Below are positions 17,908 through 26,106 of a stretch of DNA of 64,000 nt, piece by piece. The notes beneath the pieces are model-generated. The model searched no databases, was not told the DNA's origin, and was given only the letters and a program-made list of their open reading frames with translations. Origin of the DNA: Planktotalea sp. (lineage in GTDB: Bacteria; Pseudomonadota; Alphaproteobacteria; Rhodobacterales; Rhodobacteraceae); NCBI RefSeq assembly GCF_018607995.1, contig NZ_JABBAL010000019.1:1-64000 (forward strand), given 5' to 3'. The translations under genes were made by a program, and so were the position numbers. Position 1 is the first letter of the stretch. Every line of letters begins with the position of its first letter.

Positions 17908-18689
17908 ACACTGACGGCCTCACCGGTGCTCGGTATTCGATTGGAACAATGACTATATGTTTATGGTTAGTATCCCCTTTCTTTGTTGATTATGGCTGGT
18001 TCAGCGATCCAATCGTCTGGATATTCGTGATCACCGGCATTCTCTTTCCCGCAACTAGCCAAACAATGCAAATTTTCTCCGTGCAAAGATTGGGTCCAAC
18101 CCTCACGTCAGCTCTGGGTGGTCTTGCGCCAGTATTTGCGGTCATCCCCGCTATATTTATATTGGGTGAAGTGTTTAACTTTCAGGCCGGTCTGGGCCTT
18201 GGGTTAATTGTTTTTGCAATGATCTATTCAACGATTGGAACGCAGAAAATGCCCCGCGATTGGCCTATTTGGGCTTTGGCTTTACCCCTCGGAGCCTCCT
18301 TAGCGCGTGGGATAACTCAACCTTTTACCAAACTTGGAATGCTCGAAATTCCAAGCCCGATCTTTGCAACCATGGTACAAGCGAGCGTATCGCTCGTTGT
18401 AATCTTCTTGGTGTCGTCCCTGCCAGCGAACCGCAAAGAACGCCGGATCGCGACAAAAGGTAGAAAATGGTTCTGTGTCACTGGCCTATTGATAACTTGC
18501 GGGATCTTGTCGCTGAATTGGGCGATTTCCTTGGGTGACGTCTTGCTTGTCGCACCAATAGCGTCGCTTGTTCCGCTTTGGGCACTCGCCTTTAATGTAT
18601 TGTTATTTCGAGTGGAGACCGTCGGTTTGCGCCACCTTGGTGTTTCGGTGCTCGTTGTTTTGGGTGTGTCTTTGATCACTTTGCGTTAG
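17823..18689 (+). CDS. EamA/DMT-superfamily transporter
   Basis: 288 residues with about ten hydrophobic helices in two EamA repeats. The first repeat holds LGPTLTSALGGLAPVFAVIPA and the second SLGDVLLVAPIASLVPLWA. This family usually exports metabolites or amino acids across the inner membrane. It is downstream of the amidohydrolase-GTPase pair, so export of an end product or of excess substrate is possible. Confidence 0.85.
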   Translation: MNIVAALFALIAGAFFALTVFAQQRGLADTDGLTGARYSIGTMTICLWLVSPFFVDYGWFSDPIVWIFVITGILFPATSQTMQIFSVQRLGPTLTSALGGLAPVFAVIPAIFILGEVFNFQAGLGLGLIVFAMIYSTIGTQKMPRDWPIWALALPLGASLARGITQPFTKLGMLEIPSPIFATMVQASVSLVVIFLVSSLPANRKERRIATKGRKWFCVTGLLITCGILSLNWAISLGDVLLVAPIASLVPLWALAFNVLLFRVETVGLRHLGVSVLVVLGVSLITLR

Positions 18690-18794
18690 CGTAAAAATGC
18701 GCGCAAAATTTTGGTAACTTTCCCAACTCAGGACTTTCAGTGGACAGATGGGGCAAATGAAAAAAACCAAAGGGCAAATCCCCCCGTGTCTTGG

Positions 18795-20000
18795 CTCCCT
18801 AAAACTGTGCCATTATTTATGAACCAATGGAGTTTTGAAGAATCGCACGTAAACGGTATTCAGATGAGGGTGCACTGAAGATATTGCGCGAGATCGATGT
18901 GCATTTGCACGATGATTTGGATGTTGTGAGCGCGTGCTGCAAAGCAGTCATTTCTGACAAGACCTACTATTATTGGCGCAAGAAGTTCGGGGAGCTGGGA
19001 CGACCTCAGCTTTCTGAGATGAAGGCGCTGAAGAAGGAGAAAGAGCGGTTGAAAAAGATTGTCGCCGACCTTCAGCTCGACAAGCTGATCCTCTAGGAAA
19101 GACGTGATTATTTAAAGCCCAAGGCCTGACGGTTGATGGGTTGCCTCGGACTGTGATCCATACCCGTCAAAAGCTGGATGCTTCGGAGAGGCGCACCTGC
19201 ACAGTTTTGGGCGTGTCGCGTTCGATCTTGCATTACGAAGTGAGCTTAAGATGATGGCACATTGCGCTTGGCAATGATCCGTTTGGCAAAGAAATATGAG
19301 CGGTACGGGTATCGTAAAATAGCCGAGCTGCTGCGGATCGAAGGCTGGCGTATTAATCGCAAGAAAGTTGAGCGTTTGTGGTGCGAAGAAGGGCTGAAGC
19401 TGCCTGAACGACATAAAAAGCGGCGGCGGCTTTACCATAAAGACAGCTCAGTCATCCGCCTGCGCCCCAAAGATCCCGACCACGTTTGGGCAATTAATTT
19501 TGTCCATGACAAGCTGAGCAACAGACGCAGCTATAAAATGCTGACCGTTTTGGATGAGTTTACCCGCCAAGCACATTGTGTTGAGGTGCAAGGCAAGATG
19601 AAATCAGATGATGTTTTGGAGGTCATGCATTGGCTGCTGATGAAGTATGGGAAACCCGAATTTATTCGATCAGATAACTGCAGCGAGTTTGTTGCTGAAC
19701 AACTTCAGGACTGGCTCAGAAAGGTTGGTGTCAAACCGATCCAAATCTATCTGGGAAGCCCTTGAGAAAAACGGTTACAACGAACGATTTAACGGCATTC
19801 TTCGCCATGAAGTCCCAAACGTTGAGTGGTTCCACAGCGTTAAACAGGCTCAGCTTGTGATCAATACTTGGCTCAAGGAATTCAATTACATTAGGCACCG
19901 CCATGCGCTCGGCATGCGACTTCCTGTGCCAGAAGTCTTATTAATGAAACAACAAATTAGTGGCGATGATTCAAGGCCCCCAGTTTCTGGGGGATGTCAT
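18795..20000 (+). mobile_element. Decayed IS3-family element (orfA and orfB remnants)
   Basis: orfA is recognisable from about 18855 (ARKRYSDEGALKILRE) to 19096. orfB runs from 19262 as YGYRKIAELLRIEGWRIN, then WAINFVHDKL, FIRSDNCSEFVAE and NGYNERFNGILRHE. The element is dead several ways. The orfA start is out of frame. The first catalytic Asp of the DDE triad (normally WSMDFV) is Asn. The SDNG turn is SDNC. Near 19764 a TGA plus a one-base shift split orfB before the NGYNERFNG block. Confidence 0.85.
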
Positions 20001-20031
20001 GAACAACATATGATGGCTGACGGAGGCGTAA

Positions 20032-20325
20032 ATGGAGCGTCTCCGACCTTCTTTTCTAAAGAGCCGAGGTTGTGCTCGGGTGGATGACAGGCGTTTGTTG
20101 AGTGGCATTATTTTCATTAATTGCAATGGGTGAAGTTGGTGTGATGCGCCTGCTGGGTATAGGCCGCCGAAGACGCTATATAATTGCTGGAAGCGCTGGA
20201 GTGATATGGGCGTATTTGCCCAGATCTTGATGGGGCTGGCTGAGCAAGCTTCTGACAACAAAACTATCTCAATCAACGCGGCCTACCTCAAGACACATCG
20301 TACAGCCGCGAGCCTGCGGTAAGTG
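20032..20325 (+). mobile_element. Decayed IS5-family transposase remnant
   Basis: The frame starts MERLRPSFLKSRG, continues VDDRRLLSGIIFIN and, after a damaged spacer, PPKTLYNCWKRWSDMGVFAQ and then TISINAAYLKTHRTAASLR before a stop. This is the N-terminal half of a two-frame IS5 transposase. A second truncated copy of the same element lies at 53484-53640. Confidence 0.8.
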
Positions 20326-20575
20326 GGGATCGAGGCATTCGTCGATCACTACAACCATCAGCACCACCACGAGAGCATCAACAACCTTACGCCGTCTGAC
20401 GTTTACTTCGGCCGTGACAAAGCCATTCTACAACAACGAGAAAGGATCAAACGAAAGACACTCGAAGCGCGTCGCTTGCATCACAAACAGCGCGCCGCAT
20501 AATGAAACCAACCAGAAGAGCCAAACTCTCTCTTTATTTACGCCGCTCTTGGTTCCAAAAATTCTGACGGCGGTC
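20326..20575 (+). mobile_element. 3' end of an IS3-family element
   Basis: The C-terminus of an integrase-type orfB: FVDHYNHQHHHESINNLTPSDVYFGRDKAI then RERIKRKTLEARRLHHKQRAA, stop near 20500. It is fused directly to the IS5 remnant. The following bases up to the CTGACGGCGGTCA stretch look like the element's terminal non-coding part. No 5' end is present at this location. Confidence 0.75.
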
Positions 20576-20599
20576 AATGGTGACAGGTCTAATGCTATC

Positions 20600-20820
20600 G
20601 GCAAGAGGTTTAGTAGGCTAAGAAGCAGCAGGTGTATGGTGAGGACTACGTCTTCCACTCGTTCCGTAAAGGCTTTGACACTTAGCTAGAGAACGCCAAC
20701 GTAAACGTATCCGCTCGACTTATGGGGCATGAAGTGGGTGGCATGACCTTTGAGACCTATTCAGACGATCTGGCGTTGGAGGGCCTTAGGGAAGCAATTT
20801 CTCACGTCGATTGGACATGA
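20600..20820 (+). pseudogene. Tyrosine recombinase/integrase C-terminal stump
   Basis: Reading through one frameshift and one TAG gives KRFSRL, YGEDYVFHSFRKGFDT, ENANVNVSARLMGHEVGGMTFETYSDD and SHVDWT-stop. The conserved HxxR (HSFR), LMGHE and catalytic Tyr (ETYSD) of phage-type integrases are visible. The N-terminal two thirds are absent. It is a relic of an integrative element. Confidence 0.78.
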
Positions 20821-20922
20821 TATTGAAGCTCTCAAGCGTTAAGGCAGAACCAACCTATCTATTTTTTTTTTGAAAAGAGAAACTGCGTGTGCCTCAGGGC
20901 TGTTCTCTAGCTGCTCCCATTG

Positions 20923-21066
20923 TTAGTAGTCGAGAACGCCTGCTGCACCCTGTAGGTCAGTTGCGATGCCTTCCAAGACAACACCCGTACCATTCAAAAT
21001 TCCACCTGTGGTGCCACAACCAGTTAACGCAACTATGAGCACTAACGTTGAGAGAGATTTAATCAT
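20923..21066 (-). CDS. Small lipoprotein, entericidin-like
   Basis: 47 residues from the ATG at 21066 (GGCGAAG six bases upstream). MIKSLSTLVLIVALTGCGTT is a lipoprotein signal with a lipobox at the cysteine. The short mature part is glycine-rich and ends GAAGVLDY. Size and layout resemble EcnA/EcnB entericidin-type peptides, but residue identity is too low to be certain. It stands alone between mobile-element remnants. Confidence 0.6.
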   Translation of the reverse strand: MIKSLSTLVLIVALTGCGTTGGILNGTGVVLEGIATDLQGAAGVLDY

Positions 21067-21294
21067 GTTGGCTTCGCCGAATTTGTTCTTTTCCTGTTCG
21101 TAACTGAAAGTGTGCGTGCCTGTCAAATGATCTCCTTTGCTCTATTGAAAACTTCAGAAATTAGTGGTTGTGTTTTATTTCAACTGCTTGGCGAGGGTAC
21201 TTATTGCTTGTCTGACGTCAGCGCCTACGGGGCCAAATAGCGTTATTTTCTAAGGAAGTGTTTCTGGCTCATCGTAATCACTGAGGAGTGGACG

Positions 21295-21396
21295 ATGAGA
21301 AAGACACCGAAGAGCTCTGGCGAGAAGATCGTCAAAGACATCAAGCGGGCGACCCTTGAATACATTAACAAAATCTATCAGAACTGCGGGTACTGA
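21295..21396 (+). mobile_element. IS3-family orfA fragment (plus strand)
   Basis: The first 20 residues ([20 protein letters not shown]) match the conserved start of an IS3-type orfA. The frame then diverges and stops after 33 codons. The same conserved start occurs on the opposite strand at 21891-22034, so two broken pieces of related elements lie in opposite orientations. Confidence 0.65.
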
Positions 21397-21499
21397 GATT
21401 GTTGAAAACACGATGACAGCCAACAAGATCCTAATAACAGTCATAACCTTTGCCTCACTTGCGAAGGCATATGTAATTCTGACGTCTTAGGCTTACCCC

Positions 21500-21694
21500 A
21501 TGAACACAAAGCTATCGGGTGTATCTGACACAAGTATGGACCTCACGTGCAGTGCCTGTGGTCATGAATTTAGCTTCACGATTGCTGATCTGATCCTGGC
21601 AATCAGTGATGAAACAACCACCCATGAGGTACGCTAGAGAGCCGTATGCAGAGACTGTGGTATAAGGGGGGATAACACGTATCAACTGGTTTAG
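21500..21694 (+). pseudogene. Small four-cysteine zinc-ribbon protein gene with internal amber stop
   Basis: The frame reads MNTKLSGVSDTSMDLTCSAC to THEVR, then TAG at 21635-21637, then RAVCRDCGIRGDNTYQLV and a second TAG. Together it gives a 64-residue protein with two CxxC knuckles (CSAC, CRDC), a plausible zinc ribbon. The stop separates the two knuckles, so the product cannot fold as intended. It is too short for usual gene calling. Confidence 0.5.
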
Positions 21695-21890
21695 TTCGCC
21701 CTTTTCGGATCTCGGTGTTACCCTCAGCTCTATTCCTAGTGTAGCGACCAGTCTACGTGGTTTTGAGCACCCACCGCATCGCCAATTGTCCCCACCGGAC
21801 AGCTGGGCACACCTTTAGAGGGATGTCCGAGTGCGTCCGTCTGGATGGGGCGGTGACATGGGTCGGAAGTGTCCGCTAAATGGGCTGTGA

Positions 21891-22034
21891 GGTGCCTTCA
21901 CGGTGGCACAGCTCAGAAATGCTATCTTCCCCGCACAGGCCGTCTAGCACGATCCGGATCTTCTCTTCAGATGAATAGTGTATGTGGGTGGCCCGTTTGA
22001 TATCTTTGACTATCTTCTCGCTTGGGCTTTTACG
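21891..22034 (-). mobile_element. IS3-family orfA fragment (minus strand)
   Basis: The minus strand reads [37 protein letters not shown] and SELCHREGT, a clear IS3 orfA. Its 5' end stops at about 22034, only some 17 bases from where homology to hchA begins. Insertion of this element probably destroyed the 5' half of the second hchA copy. Confidence 0.8.
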
Positions 22035-22050
22035 TGTTCCAGTTGTCTGT

Positions 22051-22366
22051 CTTGCGCTGTGCCACGGTCCCGCCGCTTTGTTGGCTAAGAAAAGCGACGC
22101 GGGGTTCTTTTATGACGGTTACAAAATAACCGTGTTCCCTGATGCGTTAGACAAGCAGACACCAATGATTGGTTACTTGCCTGGGCTGATGCCGTGGTGT
22201 GTGTGAAAAACTAACAGCGCTTGGTGTGGCAACCATTAACAAAAAAGTGGACAATTCGGCCCACGTTGACCGCCGACTTGTGCTAGGAGCAAGCCCGCAA
22301 GCTGCAAATGATTTCGGCAGACTGGCGGCAACGACGCTGCAAAAACTTACCGAGGCGAACTCTTAA
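22051..22366 (+). pseudogene. hchA: 3' half of a second hchA copy
   Basis: This matches the C-terminal half of the gene at 1-683, starting at [14 protein letters not shown] and including [18 protein letters not shown] two-base deletion near 22200 (after MPWCV) creates a TGA. Thereafter the other frame continues as EKLTALGVATINKK to QKLTEANS. The N-terminal half is missing. Spacing to the next gene (17 bases) equals that of the intact copy. Confidence 0.9.
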
Positions 22367-22383
22367 GCCCAAAGGCGCACTTC

Positions 22384-23026
22384 ATGACTGACACAAAATC
22401 TCCACTTCATATTGATATTGTCTCTGACGTGATCTGCCCTTGGTGCATCATCGGATATCGCCAACTTGCTGCAGTCCTAGAGGCACGCGATGTGAATTAT
22501 GAGATCCATTGGCATCCGTTTGAGCTAAACCCCAACATGCCGCCCGAAGGTTAGGATATCGGCGAACATCTAGCTGAGAAATACGGAATAACACCTGAGC
22601 AATCCGCAGCCAATCGTGAGATGATGGCGGCGCGTGGTAAGGAGCTCGGGTTCGATTTCAATTTCGCCGATGGTTTTCGGATGCACAACACATACAACAC
22701 CCATCAGCTGCTGCATTGGGCAAACGAACTGAGCCGTAAGAACGACCTTAAACAGGCATTGTTCACCGCACATTTACCGATGGGCGGAACTTTTCTGATG
22801 GTGCCGTGTTGGTCTAAATCGTAGGCGAAATCGGTTTGGGTCGCGTCGAGGCTAAGGCCGTTCTGGAGCACCAAAGATATGCAGATACGGTGCGTCAGGA
22901 ACAGCAATTTTGGAATAAGCAGGGGATCAGCGGTGTGCCCGCCGTTGTCTTTGATAGCCAACATTTTGTCACGGGCGCGCAAGGCGTGGACAACTTCAAA
23001 AGCATCCTGCGCAACTCACGGCCTAA
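22384..23026 (+). pseudogene. Second, inactive copy of the FrnE-like gene
   Basis: A paralogue of 701-1345 that keeps the CPWC motif and most of the sequence. It carries a CAG-to-TAG change after MPPEG (TAG near 22554), a frameshift near 22783 (TAHFTHGRN has become TAHLPMGG), a further stop, and a one-base deletion at the 3' end. No complete product can be made. Confidence 0.9.
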
Positions 23027-23655
23027 TTCATCCGTGCGCCGGACCTCTCGTCCGAAACGAGTACGCGGAATGCTGTGCCAAGCACACCTGCGATGGAATC
23101 ATTGGGCATGCCTTCGCGCTGCATCCGCATTGCACCGCCGTGCTGTGCATCTATAAATTGGGCCGCAATGTCGGTGGGAATATTCGCGAATTCACCGCGA
23201 GATTTGGAACGCTCGATCCATGCTTCATAAGCGCCAAAAAGATAGCGGCGCACATCTTGCAGTGCCTCGAAGGTGGACGGTCCAAGGTGCTGCGCGTGCG
23301 CGCGCATCATGACAAACAAACATCCCTGCGGAATACCCAGTTGTTCGCGATCTTGCGTCATGAAATCGATGACGGCGTCGGTTGTTTCATTGGTCGACTG
23401 ATTTTTCTCAAGAATGTCGATCAAGGGTTGAACTGCTAGGTCATAATAGGTTTCCAGAACGCTCTTTTTCAACCCGTCATCACTTCCAAACTCACGATAA
23501 ACACCCGGTTTGGACGCGCCCGTCATGCTGCAAATGTCGCTGATCGAGACGTTCGTTGGTCCGCTAGACCAATACGCCAGCAATGCCGTCTGCAAGATCT
23601 GATCTCGATCCAATGTCTTTGGGCGACCTCGTTTCGGTGTGGGGTCTTTATTCAT
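23023..23655 (-). CDS. TetR/AcrR-family regulator, paralogue of the gene at 1342-1974
   Basis: About 210 residues, start at the ATG at 23655 (MNKDPTPKRGRPKTL). HTH TNVSISDICSMTGASKPGVY is almost identical to the first copy, and the ligand domain has QGCLFVMMRAHAQ. It is the only gene of the duplicated block that remains open. It is divergent from the alpha/beta hydrolase at 23750 (94 bases apart), which is therefore its likely target; retention under selection is an inference. Confidence 0.88.
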   Translation of the reverse strand: MNKDPTPKRGRPKTLDRDQILQTALLAYWSSGPTNVSISDICSMTGASKPGVYREFGSDDGLKKSVLETYYDLAVQPLIDILEKNQSTNETTDAVIDFMTQDREQLGIPQGCLFVMMRAHAQHLGPSTFEALQDVRRYLFGAYEAWIERSKSRGEFANIPTDIAAQFIDAQHGGAMRMQREGMPNDSIAGVLGTAFRVLVSDERSGARMN

Positions 23656-23749
23656 TATCGTACTCATGGGTATTTTATAATTGACCAGGCTTTTTCGTAC
23701 CTCTAGTTACATTGCGAATCGTGAGACTGCCAGCCCCGAAGGATACACC

Positions 23750-24712
23750 ATGTCAAAAGATCCCATTGGAATGCTCGGTCGCCTAAACGCGGCCAGCTTA
23801 ATGATGATTACGCCAGAATTTTACAAGCTTCGATCAAAACGCAGCAAGGGTGCAGGCAAGATTAATCATGATCTGGCGAACTTCACAATGAAGCCCGAAT
23901 TCATGCAATTGGATGGTCTCAAAATTCGCTATGCGACTGGAGGCAAAGCAGACGGTCCAACTGTTCTATTCCTCAGCCCGCTTCCACAAAGCATCCTTTG
24001 TTACGATACAACATGGTCATCTCTCTCCCCTTCCACAAATTTGGTTGCGCTCGACTTGCCAGGGTTCGGGCAAAGCCAGGGCAACATAAGCTATATGACT
24101 TTTGCCGCACAAAGCGCGTTTTTGCATAAATTCATTGCAAAGCTTGGACTGACTGACGTTCATATTGTGGCCCCTGATGTCGGGATGCCCGTGGCGCTTC
24201 ACTACGTCATGCACCGTGACCACAAAGCCAAAAGCATCATGATTGGCGCAGGACCAAGCGTGCAGCCATCCGCAGATGGTAGCCTCGTCCGAAAGATGAT
24301 CGGTTCTATATTCTGGCGATTTGTCTTCACAATGACCGGCGCGCCTGCTTTTATTGGAGGTGCAAACCAATTGGGGTATTTGAAGTATAGCCCGTCCTGC
24401 GCTGAGGTTTCTGACTACGTCGCCTCATATTCTGGCCGTATTGGTCCGGTTACGAAATGGTTTAACGGCTACCCAGGAGGGTGCAAAGACATCGATCCAC
24501 ACCTTGCGACGTTGAATGTGCCAGTACACGTGATGTGGGGCGAACATGATGCGTTCCTAACGGCAGGCAACGCCGAACGGCTGCATGCGCGGCTCCCCAA
24601 GAGCAGATTGACCATCTTCAAGAATTGCGGCCATTTCTTCTATCAAGACGATAGCGATAAACTTACCAAAACCGTCTTGGCGTGGGTAAATGGAGGTTAT
24701 GATTTTGGTTAA
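23750..24712 (+). CDS. Alpha/beta hydrolase (haloalkane dehalogenase/epoxide hydrolase-like)
   Basis: 320 residues from the ATG at 23750 (MSKDPIGMLGRLNAAS); the longer frame has no support. The nucleophile elbow reads VAPDVGMPVA with Asp rather than Ser, as in epoxide hydrolases and dehalogenases. Acid region WGEHDAF and catalytic His in CGHFFYQDD. The oxyanion region is LSPLPQS, and GFGQS follows strand 4. It lies divergent to the second TetR gene. Substrate unknown. Confidence 0.82.
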   Translation: MSKDPIGMLGRLNAASLMMITPEFYKLRSKRSKGAGKINHDLANFTMKPEFMQLDGLKIRYATGGKADGPTVLFLSPLPQSILCYDTTWSSLSPSTNLVALDLPGFGQSQGNISYMTFAAQSAFLHKFIAKLGLTDVHIVAPDVGMPVALHYVMHRDHKAKSIMIGAGPSVQPSADGSLVRKMIGSIFWRFVFTMTGAPAFIGGANQLGYLKYSPSCAEVSDYVASYSGRIGPVTKWFNGYPGGCKDIDPHLATLNVPVHVMWGEHDAFLTAGNAERLHARLPKSRLTIFKNCGHFFYQDDSDKLTKTVLAWVNGGYDFG

Positions 24713-24732
24713 GCAAAGCTGACCTTCGCGCA

Positions 24733-24786
24733 AGTTACAGCATCCGTTACAAAGGGCTCATTCCAGCCGTTCTCCGCTTCGTAGCA
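24733..24786 (-). repeat. Degenerate third copy of the dispersed repeat (inverted)
   Basis: The complement of this stretch resembles the right part of copy B: the run from the GAAGCAGAGAATGG block through GAGCCC to the GATGCTG block is recognisable, with many substitutions. It suggests a repeat family scattered in intergenic DNA rather than a single duplication. Confidence 0.4.
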
Positions 24787-25098
24787 TCATAGGTGATCAG
24801 CCTAAATTACGCTGACGCGAAGTCACAACGATTTTGGCTTAGCATTTTGCCGACAAGAACGGCTCTTTGCCGCCATTAGATCGGCCGCAGCATTCTGTCC
24901 GATAGGTAGAACCGCCGTGACAAGTACGGCCTTGAGCCGCCTTTGGAAACAGCTTCGAAATGCTGCGGTTGCAGCGCGCTTAGCAGACATTCGCGGCAAG
25001 CGCAGCATCTGGAGTTGTTTGAGTATTTGGTTAACAAAAGGCATCTTGTTGAAAATACTTAACAGTAAAGATTCGATCTGAAGGAAGGATTTAGTAAT
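24787..25098. other. Intergenic stretch without a recognised gene
   Basis: A 73-codon minus-strand frame (24823-25044) has no recognisable motif and unusual composition. The region near 24850 (CGGCTCTTTGCCGCCATT) looks like further degraded repeat or element-end sequence. Nothing functional can be supported. Confidence 0.3.
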
Positions 25099-26106
25099 TT
25101 ATTTCTGAATCACCGCATTTTCCCATTCTTCAATGAATCTGCGCCTTTTGAGATTGTCGAGGAATGTCATAAGAGCAGGCTCAAGTGGAATCGTCGCGCG
25201 GTCAACATCGCTGTCTTGGGTTTTTAAAGAGGGCAGCAAGAAAACGCCCTTAGGGTGATCTGATTGTAATCTGATCAAATGTTGCACAAATTCCGTTGCG
25301 GCCTTGGGATGTGGTGCATCGTTTGAAACGAGGGCTGTGCGCATCATCGTAGTTGGGAAATCGGATGGCAGAATAACCTCGATCTGATCTTCGTTTTCAA
25401 CGCGCACACTCGCGTAGCTGCCAAGGACATTATAGGCGACTGCGATGGTGCCATCGGAGAGATCATCGATCATGTCACCCGAACAACAGTAAAGTCGAAT
25501 ATCCAAAGCCCCCATGACTTCCATCAACCGCCAAAAGGTTTCCGATGCGCGTGCGTCCTGCGTTGCAAAGAGATAACCCAAGCCGGATTGGCGCACATCA
25601 TATGTGCCAACACGCCCTCTGAACACATCAGGCCGTGCGCGCAAAACTTCGATCAATTCCTGACGGGATCGCGGTAACTGATGATCTGCAAAAGCTGCTT
25701 TGTTCACAACAATTGCTGCGGGTTCAGAGGTGAAGGCAAACAGGCTTTGTCGCCACTGCGCCCAAGATGGATGCGCTACGTCGCTTAAGCGTAGCGCCAA
25801 TCCATCGTTTGCAGTTTTAAGTTGTAGATCCATTGCGCTAGAAATGAGCAAATCAAATTTGTCTGGGTCCGCTCTGAAGATCTGATCTATTTTAGCCGTT
25901 CCATTCACTAGGTATTCAACAGAAACACCCGTATTTTTGCTGAGAAAATCCTCGATAATCGGGGCAAACAGCGCAGTATCAGTGCTTGAAATAATCCGCA
26001 GCGTTTGCTCCGCACTTTCATTTTCGAACACTCGGCGATCTTCCCAAGCTTGAGCGAGCACCAGTTGTGGAAGCATCCAAATTACTAAAGTAACAATGAT
26101 GCGCAT
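25099..26106 (-). CDS. Periplasmic Fe3+/ABC-type solute-binding protein in the TctDE operon
   Basis: 335 residues with a signal peptide (MRIIVTLVIWMLPQLVLAQA) and a two-lobed binding fold: STDTALFAPIIEDFLSKNTGVSVEYLVNGT, later VRQSGLGYLFATQDA. There are no transporter genes beside it. It overlaps the 3' end of the sensor kinase by 22 bases. A ligand-binding partner that presents a carboxylate to TctE is the most likely role (inference). Confidence 0.82.
   Translation of the reverse strand: MRIIVTLVIWMLPQLVLAQAWEDRRVFENESAEQTLRIISSTDTALFAPIIEDFLSKNTGVSVEYLVNGTAKIDQIFRADPDKFDLLISSAMDLQLKTANDGLALRLSDVAHPSWAQWRQSLFAFTSEPAAIVVNKAAFADHQLPRSRQELIEVLRARPDVFRGRVGTYDVRQSGLGYLFATQDARASETFWRLMEVMGALDIRLYCCSGDMIDDLSDGTIAVAYNVLGSYASVRVENEDQIEVILPSDFPTTMMRTALVSNDAPHPKAATEFVQHLIRLQSDHPKGVFLLPSLKTQDSDVDRATIPLEPALMTFLDNLKRRRFIEEWENAVIQK

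Noticed and set aside
21250..21444. 64-codon minus-strand ORF with a hydrophobic start
   Set aside because: The opposite strand carries a recognisable IS3 orfA start (21295-21396), which explains the sequence better.
20600..23026. Repeated TAG stops in otherwise good frames (integrase, zinc ribbon, FrnE copy) as possible amber suppression or pyrrolysine use
   Set aside because: The same genes also carry frameshifts and truncations, other pseudogenes here contain TGA and TAA as well, and intact genes in the window end normally with TAG. Simple decay explains it.
24823..25044. 73-codon minus-strand ORF after the alpha/beta hydrolase
   Set aside because: No family motif, odd composition and similarity to repeat-like intergenic DNA; not supported as a gene.
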